Below are positions 1 to 7,561 of a DNA stretch of 13,441 nt, one piece after another. Under the pieces are notes generated by a model. That model did not search any database, was not told where the DNA came from, and worked only from the letters and a program-made list of their open reading frames with translations. The translations under genes were made by a program, and so were the position numbers. How positions within the stretch are numbered: the stretch's first letter is position 1; every line of letters begins with the position of its first letter. This stretch comes from Nostoc sp. CHAB 5715 (GTDB lineage: Bacteria; Cyanobacteriota; Cyanobacteriia; Cyanobacteriales; Nostocaceae). The DNA lies in assembly GCF_020829685.1 (NCBI RefSeq), contig NZ_JAIVFR010000065.1, positions 1-13,441 of the forward strand, written 5' to 3'.

Positions 1-675
1 ACCGAAGGTATTCGTGAAGCTTTGCGGGATGATGGAGTTTTTGTAGTTCAGTTTCTCTACATGAAACGCATTGTAGAGAATTTAGCGTTTGACCAAATTT
101 ACCACGAGCATTTACTCTACTACAATCTCAACACTATTGAGGTACTCTTAAACAGACATGGTTTATCCATGTTTGATGCCTACCTCTCACCGATTCACGG
201 CGGTTCTATTATTGGTTATGTTACACACAAAGGGAAGAAAGAACCAAGCGATCGCCTGCAAGCTATGCGTCAAGCAGAAGTAGACCACAAAAGTAACGAA
301 TTATCAACATACCTAGAATTTGCCCAACGAATTCAACAGATGAAGAGTGAAAACCTTGCCTACTTGCAAGAAGCGAAACAACAGGGTAAGCAAGTTTTTG
401 GTTTTGGTGCGCCCGTCAAAGGCAATACAATGTTGAACTATTTTGGTGTGGGAACGGAGTATATTAATTGCCTTGTGGAAAAGAACGAACTGCGACGTGG
501 ACTTTACTCACCAGGAATGCATATTCCTATAGTTATTGAAGGTGAGCTACAGGAATTGCCAGATATTTACTACGTGCTAGCCTGGAACTTTAAAAAAGAA
601 ATTTTGTCTAATAACCAACACTTAATTAAAAAAGGAGTAGAATTTTACTTTCCTGTCAATCCCAAGGACACTTAA
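1..675 (+). CDS. Sugar C-methyltransferase, C-terminal part (5' end outside window)
   Basis: The reading frame is open from base 1 (T-E-G-I-R-E-A before the TTG at 22), so this is a 5'-truncated gene and the TTG is not its start; 224 residues are visible. The sequence matches the second half of the SAM-dependent C-methyltransferase family that acts on nucleotide-linked deoxysugars. It has an IYHEHLLYYN block followed by a P-I-H-G-G-S motif (near residues 35-70), then the C-terminal domain with V-F-G-F-G-A-P-V-K-G-N (near residues 132-142) and a closing A-W-N-F block. The zinc-binding N-terminal domain and the SAM-binding core would lie upstream. Members of this family add a methyl branch to 4-keto sugars in the cytoplasm. 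The next gene, an NAD-dependent sugar epimerase/reductase, begins 2 bp after the stop, consistent with the two acting in sequence on one nucleotide sugar. The family is clear; the exact substrate is not. Confidence 0.85.
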   Translation, partial: TEGIREALRDDGVFVVQFLYMKRIVENLAFDQIYHEHLLYYNLNTIEVLLNRHGLSMFDAYLSPIHGGSIIGYVTHKGKKEPSDRLQAMRQAEVDHKSNELSTYLEFAQRIQQMKSENLAYLQEAKQQGKQVFGFGAPVKGNTMLNYFGVGTEYINCLVEKNELRRGLYSPGMHIPIVIEGELQELPDIYYVLAWNFKKEILSNNQHLIKKGVEFYFPVNPKDT

Positions 676-677
676 CG

Positions 678-1607
678 ATGAAAATTCTTGTCACTGGTGC
701 TACAGGCTTTCTTGGGACAATACTTTGTTCGCAGCTGGAAGCTCAAGGGCATGAACTAGTCCGCTTGAACTCCAAAAACTGCGATCTCACTCAGCAAGAT
801 TCTCTATTGAAATTTAAGCAGGAAGCCTACGATCATATATATCATTTAGCTGCTTGGACTCAGGCTGGTGACTTCTGCCTGTATCATCCTGGTGAGCAGT
901 GGATTATCAACCAGCAAATTAATACAAACGTACTCACTTGGTGGCAAAAGTATCAACCTCAAGCAAAGTTGATTAGTATGGGTACTAGTTGCGCTTACGC
1001 CCCCCACTTAGAACTAGTAGAAGAAAACTATCTGACGGGAATACCTATAGATAGCCTGTTTACTTACGCGATGACTAAGCGGATGTTGTATGCAGGACAT
1101 CTGGCATTAAATAAACAATTTGGCTTGAAATACCTTTGCTTGGTTCCCTCAACACTATATGGTCCAGGCTATCACACAGATGGCCGACAGATGCATTTTA
1201 TCTTTGACCTGATCCGCAAGATTATTCGCGCTAAACTTTATGGTGAACCCGTAATCCTTTGGGGAGATGGGTATCAATCTAGAGAACTCGTTTTTGTTGA
1301 TGATTTCGTCAACATCATGATTCAACTAGCAGCCAGCGTGGATAACCAATTAATAAACATTGGTGCGGGTGAAGAGTTTACTATTAGACACTTTGCCAAG
1401 CTGATTTGTGAGAAAGTAGACTATGACTTTAACGGAATTAAATTTGACACTGGGCGCTATGTTGGTGCTAAATCTAAGTGTTTAGCTGTTGGGAAACTTC
1501 AACAATATATTCCTGATTTAACTTTGACGTCTCTAGAAGTTGGACTGACAAAAACAATTGAGTGGTTTGGGACGCAAAAAGAAAAACTGTTACCAGACAA
1601 CAAGTGA
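678..1607 (+). CDS. NAD(P)-dependent sugar epimerase/reductase, GDP-fucose-synthase-like
   Basis: A 309-residue extended short-chain dehydrogenase/reductase. The Rossmann motif G-A-T-G-F-L-G is at residues 7-13, the catalytic pair is Y130-x3-K134, and the serine in G-T-S-C-A-Y is near residue 104. A substrate-binding stretch (P-S-T-L-Y-G-P-G-Y) follows near 157-165, and W-G-D-G-Y-Q-S-R-E-L-V-F-V-D-D near 195-210. Length and motifs resemble GDP-L-fucose synthase (WcaG/Fcl), which epimerises and reduces GDP-4-keto-6-deoxymannose. Related enzymes act on GDP-6-deoxy-heptoses and other nucleotide sugars, so substrate cannot be read from sequence alone. The ATG lies 2 bp after the methyltransferase stop, and the downstream gmhA Shine-Dalgarno overlaps this gene's TGA. 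Expression is therefore probably coupled within one operon. With gmhA and gmhB behind it, a heptose derivative is a reasonable but unproven substrate. Confidence 0.85.
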   Translation: MKILVTGATGFLGTILCSQLEAQGHELVRLNSKNCDLTQQDSLLKFKQEAYDHIYHLAAWTQAGDFCLYHPGEQWIINQQINTNVLTWWQKYQPQAKLISMGTSCAYAPHLELVEENYLTGIPIDSLFTYAMTKRMLYAGHLALNKQFGLKYLCLVPSTLYGPGYHTDGRQMHFIFDLIRKIIRAKLYGEPVILWGDGYQSRELVFVDDFVNIMIQLAASVDNQLINIGAGEEFTIRHFAKLICEKVDYDFNGIKFDTGRYVGAKSKCLAVGKLQQYIPDLTLTSLEVGLTKTIEWFGTQKEKLLPDNK

Positions 1608-1616
1608 GGAAAAACT

Positions 1617-2189
1617 TTGGATTATTGGGTTCAAGATAAACTTAAAGGTTTAAAAACCGCTTTTACACCAGAGTATTGCAAAGCTATAGATATAGTAGTT
1701 AGTTTGATTGTAGAACGGTTTGAACAAGGGCGAACCTTGTTAATCTGTGGGAATGGAGGTTCGGCATCTGACGCACAACATATAGCTGCTGAGTTTATAG
1801 GACGCTTCCTGATCAATCGTAAAGGTTTACCAGCGATCGCTCTTGGGAGCAACCCGGCTATAATTACAGCTTGGACAAACGATCATGAGTTTGAAACTGT
1901 TTTCTCCCGACAAGTGGAATCTTTAGGTAAACCGGGAGATATCCTCTGGGGAATTTCCACCTCTGGCAAATCCAAAAATGTCATTCGCGCTTTAGAGACA
2001 GCTAAAAAGCTAGGAATTAGCACTATAGGAATGATAGGTAATAGTGGAGGAATAACAAAACCTATTGTGGACTATCCTTTGTTTGTTGAGGAACAAAATA
2101 CACCACTAATACAAGAAATCCATGTAATTACATACCATCGCATTTGCGAACAAGTGGAATTACAGTTATTTGCAAAAACAGGTTACTAA
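1617..2189 (+). CDS. gmhA: Sedoheptulose-7-phosphate isomerase (SIS domain)
   Basis: A 190-residue protein of normal GmhA length. It converts D-sedoheptulose 7-phosphate to D-glycero-D-manno-heptose 7-phosphate in the cytoplasm, the first step of activated-heptose synthesis. The SIS fold shows in C-G-N-G-G-S-A-S-D-A-Q-H (residues 44-55) and G-I-S-T-S-G-K-S-K-N (112-121). H55, E59, Q166 and H174 lie at a constant offset of -6 from the metal ligands H61, E65, Q172 and H180 known in E. coli GmhA, which supports a true isomerase over another SIS protein. The start is a TTG: GAGGA at 1606-1610, overlapping the previous gene's stop codon, sits 6 bases before it, and no ATG lies nearby. This overlap suggests translational coupling. 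A HIP1 site lies inside the gene at 1833. gmhB follows after about 65 bp. Confidence 0.9.
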   Translation: MDYWVQDKLKGLKTAFTPEYCKAIDIVVSLIVERFEQGRTLLICGNGGSASDAQHIAAEFIGRFLINRKGLPAIALGSNPAIITAWTNDHEFETVFSRQVESLGKPGDILWGISTSGKSKNVIRALETAKKLGISTIGMIGNSGGITKPIVDYPLFVEEQNTPLIQEIHVITYHRICEQVELQLFAKTGY

Positions 2190-2254
2190 AATTTATTTTA
2201 TTTGACCAAACAGACTTTAAAATAATTCTTTGTCTAAGTGGTAATTTACAGTTT

Positions 2255-2824
2255 ATGACAAGCAATAATTATTATTTTACTCATAAACCAAATAAAGCTC
2301 TATTTCTAGACAGAGATGGTGTTTTAATAGAATATGTTCCATATTTAAGCCATCCTAATCAGGTAAAAATTCCTGTGGGTGCTGGTGAGACTTTAAAAAA
2401 GTGGCAGGATGCAGGATATTTACTAATTGTAATCACAAATCAGTCTGGTGTTGGCAGAGGTTACTTTACCATGAGCGATGTTGAAGCAGTCCATACTCAG
2501 ATACGTCAAGAATATGAACGCTTCAGTGTGAAGTTTCAAGACATTTTTATGTGTCCTCACCAACCATCTGACAACTGCAAATGTCGTAAGCCATCACCGC
2601 AGATGATATTTGAAGCTTCCGAAAAACATTTAGTAGAAATCTCCAATTCATTTTTTATTGGGGATGCGTTAAGTGATATAGAATGTGCTGTTAATGCTGG
2701 TTGTAATCCAATACTTTTACTAACAAGCAGAACAGAGGCTAAAACTGAAACTCTATCTCATAACCAAGCTGCAATTAATATGGTTAATGAAGTAAAGGAA
2801 ACAGTCCGACTAATTCCAGTTTAA
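2255..2824 (+). CDS. gmhB: D-glycero-D-manno-heptose-1,7-bisphosphate 7-phosphatase (HAD family)
   Basis: A 189-residue HAD-superfamily phosphatase of the GmhB/HisB-N type. It removes the 7-phosphate from heptose 1,7-bisphosphate. Motif I is F-L-D-R-D-G-V (nucleophile D19, acid D21), motif II is I-T-N-Q-S-G-V (T61-S64), and a zinc-type cluster C100-P-H102 with C108-K-C110 is followed by R-K-P (K112). Motif IV is F-I-G-D-A-L-S-D (D137, D141). The Cys/His cluster and the short R-x-K-P-S-P segment are typical of GmhB. The frame is open back to 2144, but that longer version would overlap gmhA and give an N-terminus unlike the family; the ATG at 2255 puts the DxD motif at the usual distance. No good Shine-Dalgarno is visible. 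Base composition is more AT-rich than upstream. Adjacency to gmhA supports a shared heptose pathway. Confidence 0.88.
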   Translation: MTSNNYYFTHKPNKALFLDRDGVLIEYVPYLSHPNQVKIPVGAGETLKKWQDAGYLLIVITNQSGVGRGYFTMSDVEAVHTQIRQEYERFSVKFQDIFMCPHQPSDNCKCRKPSPQMIFEASEKHLVEISNSFFIGDALSDIECAVNAGCNPILLLTSRTEAKTETLSHNQAAINMVNEVKETVRLIPV

Positions 2825-2841
2825 TGGATTTTTGAGCAAGC

Positions 2842-4017
2842 ATGAATCAAAATGACGCCAGTCACTCAATACCAATTTTGATTTCCATTATTCCCAATTT
2901 GATGGGAGGAGAAGGTCATATAATTCCATATCATATTTCTGTGAGCAAAGCTGCCAACCTCCTTGGCTGGAAGCATGTAGCAGCGGTAGCATCAGAACCA
3001 AAAATTGTTGATTTACCTGCTAACTGGCAGGCTTGTCTAAGTGGTGAGAATTTAGAATTAAAAATCAACCCGATTATTAGGATATTTAAGTATAACGATA
3101 TTTATAAGTTAGGATTTAGTATTGCAAAATACTTAGAAAAACAAATATTACCTAATTCAAAATATAACATAATTTTTATAGAAAGATTTATTCATGTGCA
3201 ACTTCTAGGATTACTAATTGCTTTATGTATAATACCTAAAGAAAATTTATCTGTTTGGCTACTTTACCGTAGAGACACTCACAAAGATAAAACTCGGAGT
3301 ATTTACAAGGTATTAAACAAATTAATCAAAGGAATTTTAAAATCTGGTAAATTTCATCTACTTACAGACAGTGAAAGTTTAAGCAAGTCACTATCCAATT
3401 ACTTTAACGAACCAGTGACTGTAATGCCAATACCTCACACAGATTTTATAGATGTTAAAGCTGTTCCTCCTTTAACTAATGAAGTAATCTGTTGGTGGCC
3501 GGGAGCGCCACGAGCAGAGAAGGGATGGGATATCATAAAATCTTTGATCACTTCTGTGTCTGAAGAAGCAAAACAAATATGTGTGGTAGCTGCTAACACT
3601 TCTGAACTTTCACCCCTTTTTAGTGGTGTTAGAGTTGAACTAATCCCCCATAATTTATCAAAATCAGATTATTTAAAATGGTTAAAAACTAGCAATATTA
3701 TATTATTACCATACGATGCTGATGCATATAGTGAACGCACATCAGGTATCTTTACTGAATGCATTATGGCAGGTAAGATTCCTGTTGTCACAAAAGGTAC
3801 TTGGATGGCTACAGAGCTTTCTAAGTATGGTATGGAAGAATTAATTATAGAATGGAGCCAGCCTGACATAATTGTAAGTAAAATTATCAATTTATCAAAA
3901 TCTTTAACGGTAAAAAAGAAAATAAAAGAAATCCAGAAAGCTTATCAAAATTTCCATAGTGTAGAAAGTTATGCCCAACAAATGCAAATATTATTTGATA
4001 CTTCATATAATTTATAA
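2842..4017 (+). CDS. Divergent GT-B type glycosyltransferase (putative)
   Basis: A 391-residue protein with no signal peptide. Only the C-terminal half gives a family hint. W-W-P-G-A-P-R-A-E-K-G-W-D (residues 218-230) looks like the strand-loop that opens the nucleotide-sugar domain of GT-B enzymes. Residues 288-326 (L-L-P-Y-D-A-D-A-Y-S-E-R-T-S-G-I-F-T-E, then A-G-K-I-P-V-V-T-K-G-T) resemble the donor-binding region of GT4-like transferases, with E306 near the place of the second glutamate of the E-x7-E motif. The N-terminal half has G-G-E-G-H-I-I-P-Y-H (22-31) in an acceptor-domain position. It could add a sugar to a lipid-linked or polysaccharide acceptor at the cytoplasmic membrane face. 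The gene is AT-rich, lacks HIP1 sites and has no clear Shine-Dalgarno. Placement between gmhB and two GT4 genes supports the call; donor and acceptor are unknown. Confidence 0.68.
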   Translation: MNQNDASHSIPILISIIPNLMGGEGHIIPYHISVSKAANLLGWKHVAAVASEPKIVDLPANWQACLSGENLELKINPIIRIFKYNDIYKLGFSIAKYLEKQILPNSKYNIIFIERFIHVQLLGLLIALCIIPKENLSVWLLYRRDTHKDKTRSIYKVLNKLIKGILKSGKFHLLTDSESLSKSLSNYFNEPVTVMPIPHTDFIDVKAVPPLTNEVICWWPGAPRAEKGWDIIKSLITSVSEEAKQICVVAANTSELSPLFSGVRVELIPHNLSKSDYLKWLKTSNIILLPYDADAYSERTSGIFTECIMAGKIPVVTKGTWMATELSKYGMEELIIEWSQPDIIVSKIINLSKSLTVKKKIKEIQKAYQNFHSVESYAQQMQILFDTSYNL

Positions 4018-4024
4018 ATAAAAA

Positions 4025-5182
4025 ATGTTAACTATAGCAATTGATGCTACATCTTTAACCATCCAGCCTAGTGGGATTGGATTATACGTTTATAATTTAA
4101 TTTATACACTATACGCGCTACAAAATTCAGAAAATTTTCAGATGCGAATTGTATATCAACCTAGACTAAAAAATTGGTTAATGGGTAGATTAATCGCAAC
4201 TAATCTTATCAATTTAGATACTCAAGTTTATACATTACCTGTTCCAGTTAGTGTTTCTCATATTTTATCTAAGTTTCCTAATCCAATTATTTCTTATTAC
4301 GAAAATTATTTAGGCTTTCCAGATATCATTCATGGCACGGATCATGTAGTATATCCCTGTGCTAAAAGCTTAAAAATAATGACAATTCATGATCTGACTT
4401 ATATAAAATATCCTAATTTTGTTAACTGGATAGTTAGAAGCTATACAGATCGGATTAGGCAATGCTTAAAATGGACAGATTTAATTATAACTGTTTCCGA
4501 AAGTTCTAAGAAAGACATTATTGAATATTTCCAAGTTGAGCCAGAAAAAATATACGTTACTCCTCTAGCTAGTCGTTACAATCCTGATTACTTATCTGCT
4601 GAAAATATTCTGAATATAGAAAAGCAAGTTGAGCATGATTTTTCTCAACCATATCTACTTTTTGTTAGCACTATAGAACCGAGAAAAAATATCAATGCTG
4701 TGATTTTAGCTTTTAACTTTCTAAAGACAAAATATAAAATTGAGCATCAATTGGTATTGATTGGTAAGAAGGGATGGAAGTACGAACCAATATTCATGGC
4801 TATTGAGAATTCCCATTGGAAAAACCAAATTCATCATTTTGACTACTTATCTGATGAATTAGTAGCATTATTTTACTCAAGAGCTGATGTTTTCGTCTAT
4901 CCTTCTCATTATGAAGGGTTTGGTTTGCCTATATTGGAGGCAATGATGCTGGGTACACCTGTAGTCACATCTAATACTTCATCCATACCAGAGGTTACAG
5001 GAGATGCAGCTATACTAATTGATCCTAACGACCCTATACAACTAGCTGAAGCTATCTTGAAAGTAATTAGTGATTCTCAGTTACGGCAAGATTTAATTGA
5101 GAAAGGTAAAGCAAGAGCAAAATTATTTTCCTGGGAAAGAACAGCAAAGGAAACTTTAAAGGCTTATAGAAGTATTCTTTAA
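4025..5182 (+). CDS. Glycosyltransferase family 4 (GT-B fold)
   Basis: A 385-residue GT4 enzyme, the usual full length. The N-terminal acceptor domain begins I-A-I-D-A-T-S-L with P-S-G-I-G-L-Y-V-Y-N (residues 15-24) and has the I-H-D-L-T-Y segment (121-126). The C-terminal donor domain shows S-T-I-E-P-R-K-N (215-222), G-K-K-G-W (247-251) and the retaining-GT E-x7-E motif E297-G-F-G-L-P-I-L-E305, followed by G-T-P-V-V-T-S-N and G-D-A-A-I-L. It probably transfers a sugar with retention of configuration from a nucleotide donor to a growing glycan at the inner membrane face. Its stop codon overlaps the next glycosyltransferase's ATG by one base (TAATG), which points to translational coupling. The gene is AT-rich without HIP1 sites. 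Acceptor and donor cannot be assigned from sequence. Confidence 0.9.
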   Translation: MLTIAIDATSLTIQPSGIGLYVYNLIYTLYALQNSENFQMRIVYQPRLKNWLMGRLIATNLINLDTQVYTLPVPVSVSHILSKFPNPIISYYENYLGFPDIIHGTDHVVYPCAKSLKIMTIHDLTYIKYPNFVNWIVRSYTDRIRQCLKWTDLIITVSESSKKDIIEYFQVEPEKIYVTPLASRYNPDYLSAENILNIEKQVEHDFSQPYLLFVSTIEPRKNINAVILAFNFLKTKYKIEHQLVLIGKKGWKYEPIFMAIENSHWKNQIHHFDYLSDELVALFYSRADVFVYPSHYEGFGLPILEAMMLGTPVVTSNTSSIPEVTGDAAILIDPNDPIQLAEAILKVISDSQLRQDLIEKGKARAKLFSWERTAKETLKAYRSIL

Positions 5183-6276
5183 TGAAGATGGTAAATCATA
5201 AGTACTCTAATAGATTAATTATAAATTTATCCATTCTTTTCTCTCGTCCAACAGGCATAAGTAACTATGCCAAAAATATTTTTCCTCATTTAAAAACTCT
5301 TAACCCTACTTTATTAACTGCCGAAAGCTACTCCAAATTTAACTGTTACCTAGTTCCAGATAATTTGACTCCTGCTCAAGGTACAAAAGGTCATATTCGC
5401 CGCCTGTTTTGGACGCAATTTCAATTACCGCAAATCTATAAAAATCTTAAATCTAACCTCTTATTTTCCCCACTTCCAGAAGCACCTCTGTATAGCAACT
5501 CTCGTTTTGTGGTAATGGTTCACGATTTTATCCCATTACGCTTTCCCAAACGCTTCTCTCCTTTGACACCATATCATCGCTACTACATTCCCCAAGTCAT
5601 CACCCAAGCTGAACACGTTATCTGCAACTCCCAGTCCACTGCTAAGGACATCACTGATTTTTTCCAAATTCCCGCTAGCAAAATTACTCCGATTCCTTTA
5701 GCTCACGATCGCACTCACTTCTTCCCTCTAAATCTACCCACCCGCAACTACTTTCTCTACATTGGTCGCCAAGATCCATACAAAAATATACAGCGACTCA
5801 TCAGTGCTTTTGCTGCGTTACCTAACTGCAAAGACTACGAACTATGGTTAGCAGGGCCAAGCGATCGCCGTTATACCCCAACTTTAAAAGCACAAGTTGC
5901 AGAACTAGGTATAACTAATCAAGTAAAGTTCCTAGACTATATTCCTTACAGCGAATTGCCAAAAATCATCAATCAAGCGATCGCTCTGGTTTTCCCAAGT
6001 CTCTGGGAAGGTTTTGGTTTACCTGTCCTGGAAGCAATGGCTTGTGGTACTCCCGTCATTACCTCCAATCTCTCCTCCTTACCACAAGTGGCTGGCGATG
6101 CGGCGATTCTGATCAATCCCTACAACACCGGAGAAATTACAGAAGCAATGCAGACTATTGCAACTGATTTAGGGTTGCGATCGCGCCTTTCTAGCCAAGG
6201 TATCGCTCACTCTCAACAATTCAGTTGGGAAAAAACCGGAAAAGCAACCGGCGAAGTTTTATCCCGTTATTTATAA
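5182..6276 (+). CDS. Glycosyltransferase family 4 (GT-B fold)
   Basis: A 364-residue GT4 enzyme related to its upstream neighbour. Seen in order: S-R-P-T-G-I-S-N-Y-A (residues 21-30) in the acceptor domain, V-H-D-F-I-P-L (113-119), Y-I-G-R-Q-D-P-Y-K-N (193-202) and the E-x7-E motif E276-G-F-G-L-P-V-L-E284, followed by G-T-P-V-I-T-S-N and G-D-A-A-I-L. The shared C-terminal blocks suggest that this gene and the previous one arose from a common ancestor and may act in successive sugar additions. The ATG overlaps the preceding TAA by one base; a second in-frame ATG at 5188 is an alternative start. Composition changes inside this gene: the first roughly 200 bp resemble the AT-rich upstream genes, while the rest carries three HIP1 sites (5861, 5977, 6177) and native-looking codon use. 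It is the last gene before a 91-bp spacer. Confidence 0.9.
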   Translation: MKMVNHKYSNRLIINLSILFSRPTGISNYAKNIFPHLKTLNPTLLTAESYSKFNCYLVPDNLTPAQGTKGHIRRLFWTQFQLPQIYKNLKSNLLFSPLPEAPLYSNSRFVVMVHDFIPLRFPKRFSPLTPYHRYYIPQVITQAEHVICNSQSTAKDITDFFQIPASKITPIPLAHDRTHFFPLNLPTRNYFLYIGRQDPYKNIQRLISAFAALPNCKDYELWLAGPSDRRYTPTLKAQVAELGITNQVKFLDYIPYSELPKIINQAIALVFPSLWEGFGLPVLEAMACGTPVITSNLSSLPQVAGDAAILINPYNTGEITEAMQTIATDLGLRSRLSSQGIAHSQQFSWEKTGKATGEVLSRYL

Positions 6277-6305
6277 AAAATAAACTAACACCAGAATTTA
6301 GATGC

Positions 6306-6367
6306 AAGGATTTTGGATTTTGTCAAAATTTAAGATTATCTTGACTAATAACTAATCCAAAATCCTT
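6306..6367 (+). promoter_or_regulatory. Inverted repeat abutting the rfbA start codon
   Basis: A perfect 14-bp inverted repeat: AAGGATTTTGGATT at 6306-6319 and its complement AATCCAAAATCCTT at 6354-6367, separated by 34 bp. The right arm ends directly before the rfbA ATG at 6368, where a Shine-Dalgarno would be expected and is not visible. In an mRNA the arms could pair and occlude the ribosome entry region. They may equally be remnants of an interspersed repeat common in Nostoc-type genomes. A role in regulation is inference. Confidence 0.4.
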
Positions 6368-7444
6368 ATGAAAGCACTAATTCTCTCAGGCGGGAAAGGT
6401 ACACGTCTACGTCCCCTCACTTATAGCGGAGCTAAACAACTCGTACCAGTTGCTAATAAACCTGTTTTATGGTATGGCATTGAAGAAATGGTCGCTGCTG
6501 GTATTACTGATATTGGCATTATCATCAGCCCGGAAACTGGGGCAGAAGTGCAAGCAAAAACCGGAAATGGAGAATACTTTGGAGCGAACATCACCTACAT
6601 TATACAAGACCAGCCAGCTGGACTTGCTCACGCCGTCCAAGTCGCCCGTCCGTTTTTAGCAGATTCTCCCTTTGTCATGTACTTGGGCGATAATCTAATT
6701 CAATTAGGTGAGTTACGTTATTTTCTACAACAATTTAGCCAACAACAGCCAGATGCTTTGATTCTCTTACATTCAGTTGACAACCCTAGCGCCTTTGGTG
6801 TGGCTGAGGTTGATGAAACAGGAAGAGTATTACAGTTAATTGAAAAACCTAAAGTTCCTCCTTCAAATCTGGCATTGGTAGGAGTTTATTTCTTTTCTCA
6901 AGTCATCTTTGATGCGATCGCAAATATTCAACCTTCCACCAGAGGCGAACTAGAAATTACTGATGCTATTCAATACCTAATTAATCAGGAAAAGCAAGTT
7001 TTAGCCTACAATCTCCAAGGTTGGTGGCTTGATACGGGTAAAAAAGATGACTTATTAGAAGCTAACCGATTGATTCTCGACACCTATCTGACAGCATTAG
7101 TTGTTGGGGAAATTGATAGCCAAAGTCAGATTATTGGACGAGTCCAAATTGGTGCAGAATCTAAAGTAATTAACTGCACAATTCGGGGGCCAGTAGTGAT
7201 TGGTAGCAATTGTCATTTAGAAAACTGCTTTATTGGGCCTTATAGTAGCATTGCTAACAATGCCACACTCATTGATACCGATTTAGAACACAGTGTGATT
7301 TTAGAAGGTGCTAAAATTGACGGAATTCATCAACGCATTATTGATAGTGTAATTGGACAAAGGGCACAATTGAGTCTTGCACCCCGTCGCCCCAAAGCCT
7401 TGCGATTTCTGATTGGCGATGACTGTCAAATTGAACTAACGTGA
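6368..7444 (+). CDS. rfbA: Glucose-1-phosphate thymidylyltransferase, long (StrD-like) form
   Basis: A 358-residue nucleotidyltransferase that joins glucose 1-phosphate and dTTP to give dTDP-glucose, the entry step to dTDP-L-rhamnose. The nucleotide-binding signature S-G-G-K-G-T-R-L-R-P-L-T is at residues 7-18. Other family blocks are Y-L-G-D-N (105-109), I-E-K-P (158-161), G-E-L-E-I-T-D-A (193-200) and G-W-W-L-D-T-G (218-224). Residues from about 250 to 330 form hexapeptide-like repeats (I-I-G-R-V-Q-I-G, V-V-I-G-S-N-C, F-I-G-P-Y-S-S-I) of a left-handed beta-helix. This tail makes it the long StrD/RmlA type rather than the roughly 290-residue enterobacterial RfbA. rmlC and rmlD follow on the same strand, although rmlB is absent. 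Long-form enzymes also serve other dTDP-sugars, so rhamnose is the likely but not the only possible product. Confidence 0.92.
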   Translation: MKALILSGGKGTRLRPLTYSGAKQLVPVANKPVLWYGIEEMVAAGITDIGIIISPETGAEVQAKTGNGEYFGANITYIIQDQPAGLAHAVQVARPFLADSPFVMYLGDNLIQLGELRYFLQQFSQQQPDALILLHSVDNPSAFGVAEVDETGRVLQLIEKPKVPPSNLALVGVYFFSQVIFDAIANIQPSTRGELEITDAIQYLINQEKQVLAYNLQGWWLDTGKKDDLLEANRLILDTYLTALVVGEIDSQSQIIGRVQIGAESKVINCTIRGPVVIGSNCHLENCFIGPYSSIANNATLIDTDLEHSVILEGAKIDGIHQRIIDSVIGQRAQLSLAPRRPKALRFLIGDDCQIELT

Positions 7445-7561
7445 TTTACTTATTAAAAACAAGAAAAGCCCCAGTGAAAATCTTATTCTAATACCTGTAA
7501 AATACAACAAGTATTAAATTACTTTCACAATTAACACTGTGGCAAATTACTTATAATATTA

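Noticed and set aside
1631..1852. Minus-strand frame opposite gmhA
   Set aside because: Fully inside gmhA, which has an intact active site; no features of its own.
2144..2254. Longer N-terminus for gmhB
   Set aside because: It would overlap gmhA by about 45 bp and add 37 residues not typical of GmhB; the ATG at 2255 gives the normal motif spacing.
7552..7557. TATAAT as -10 promoter element of rfbC
   Set aside because: It lies only 4 bp before the ATG and has no -35 partner, so it cannot serve with a normal leader.
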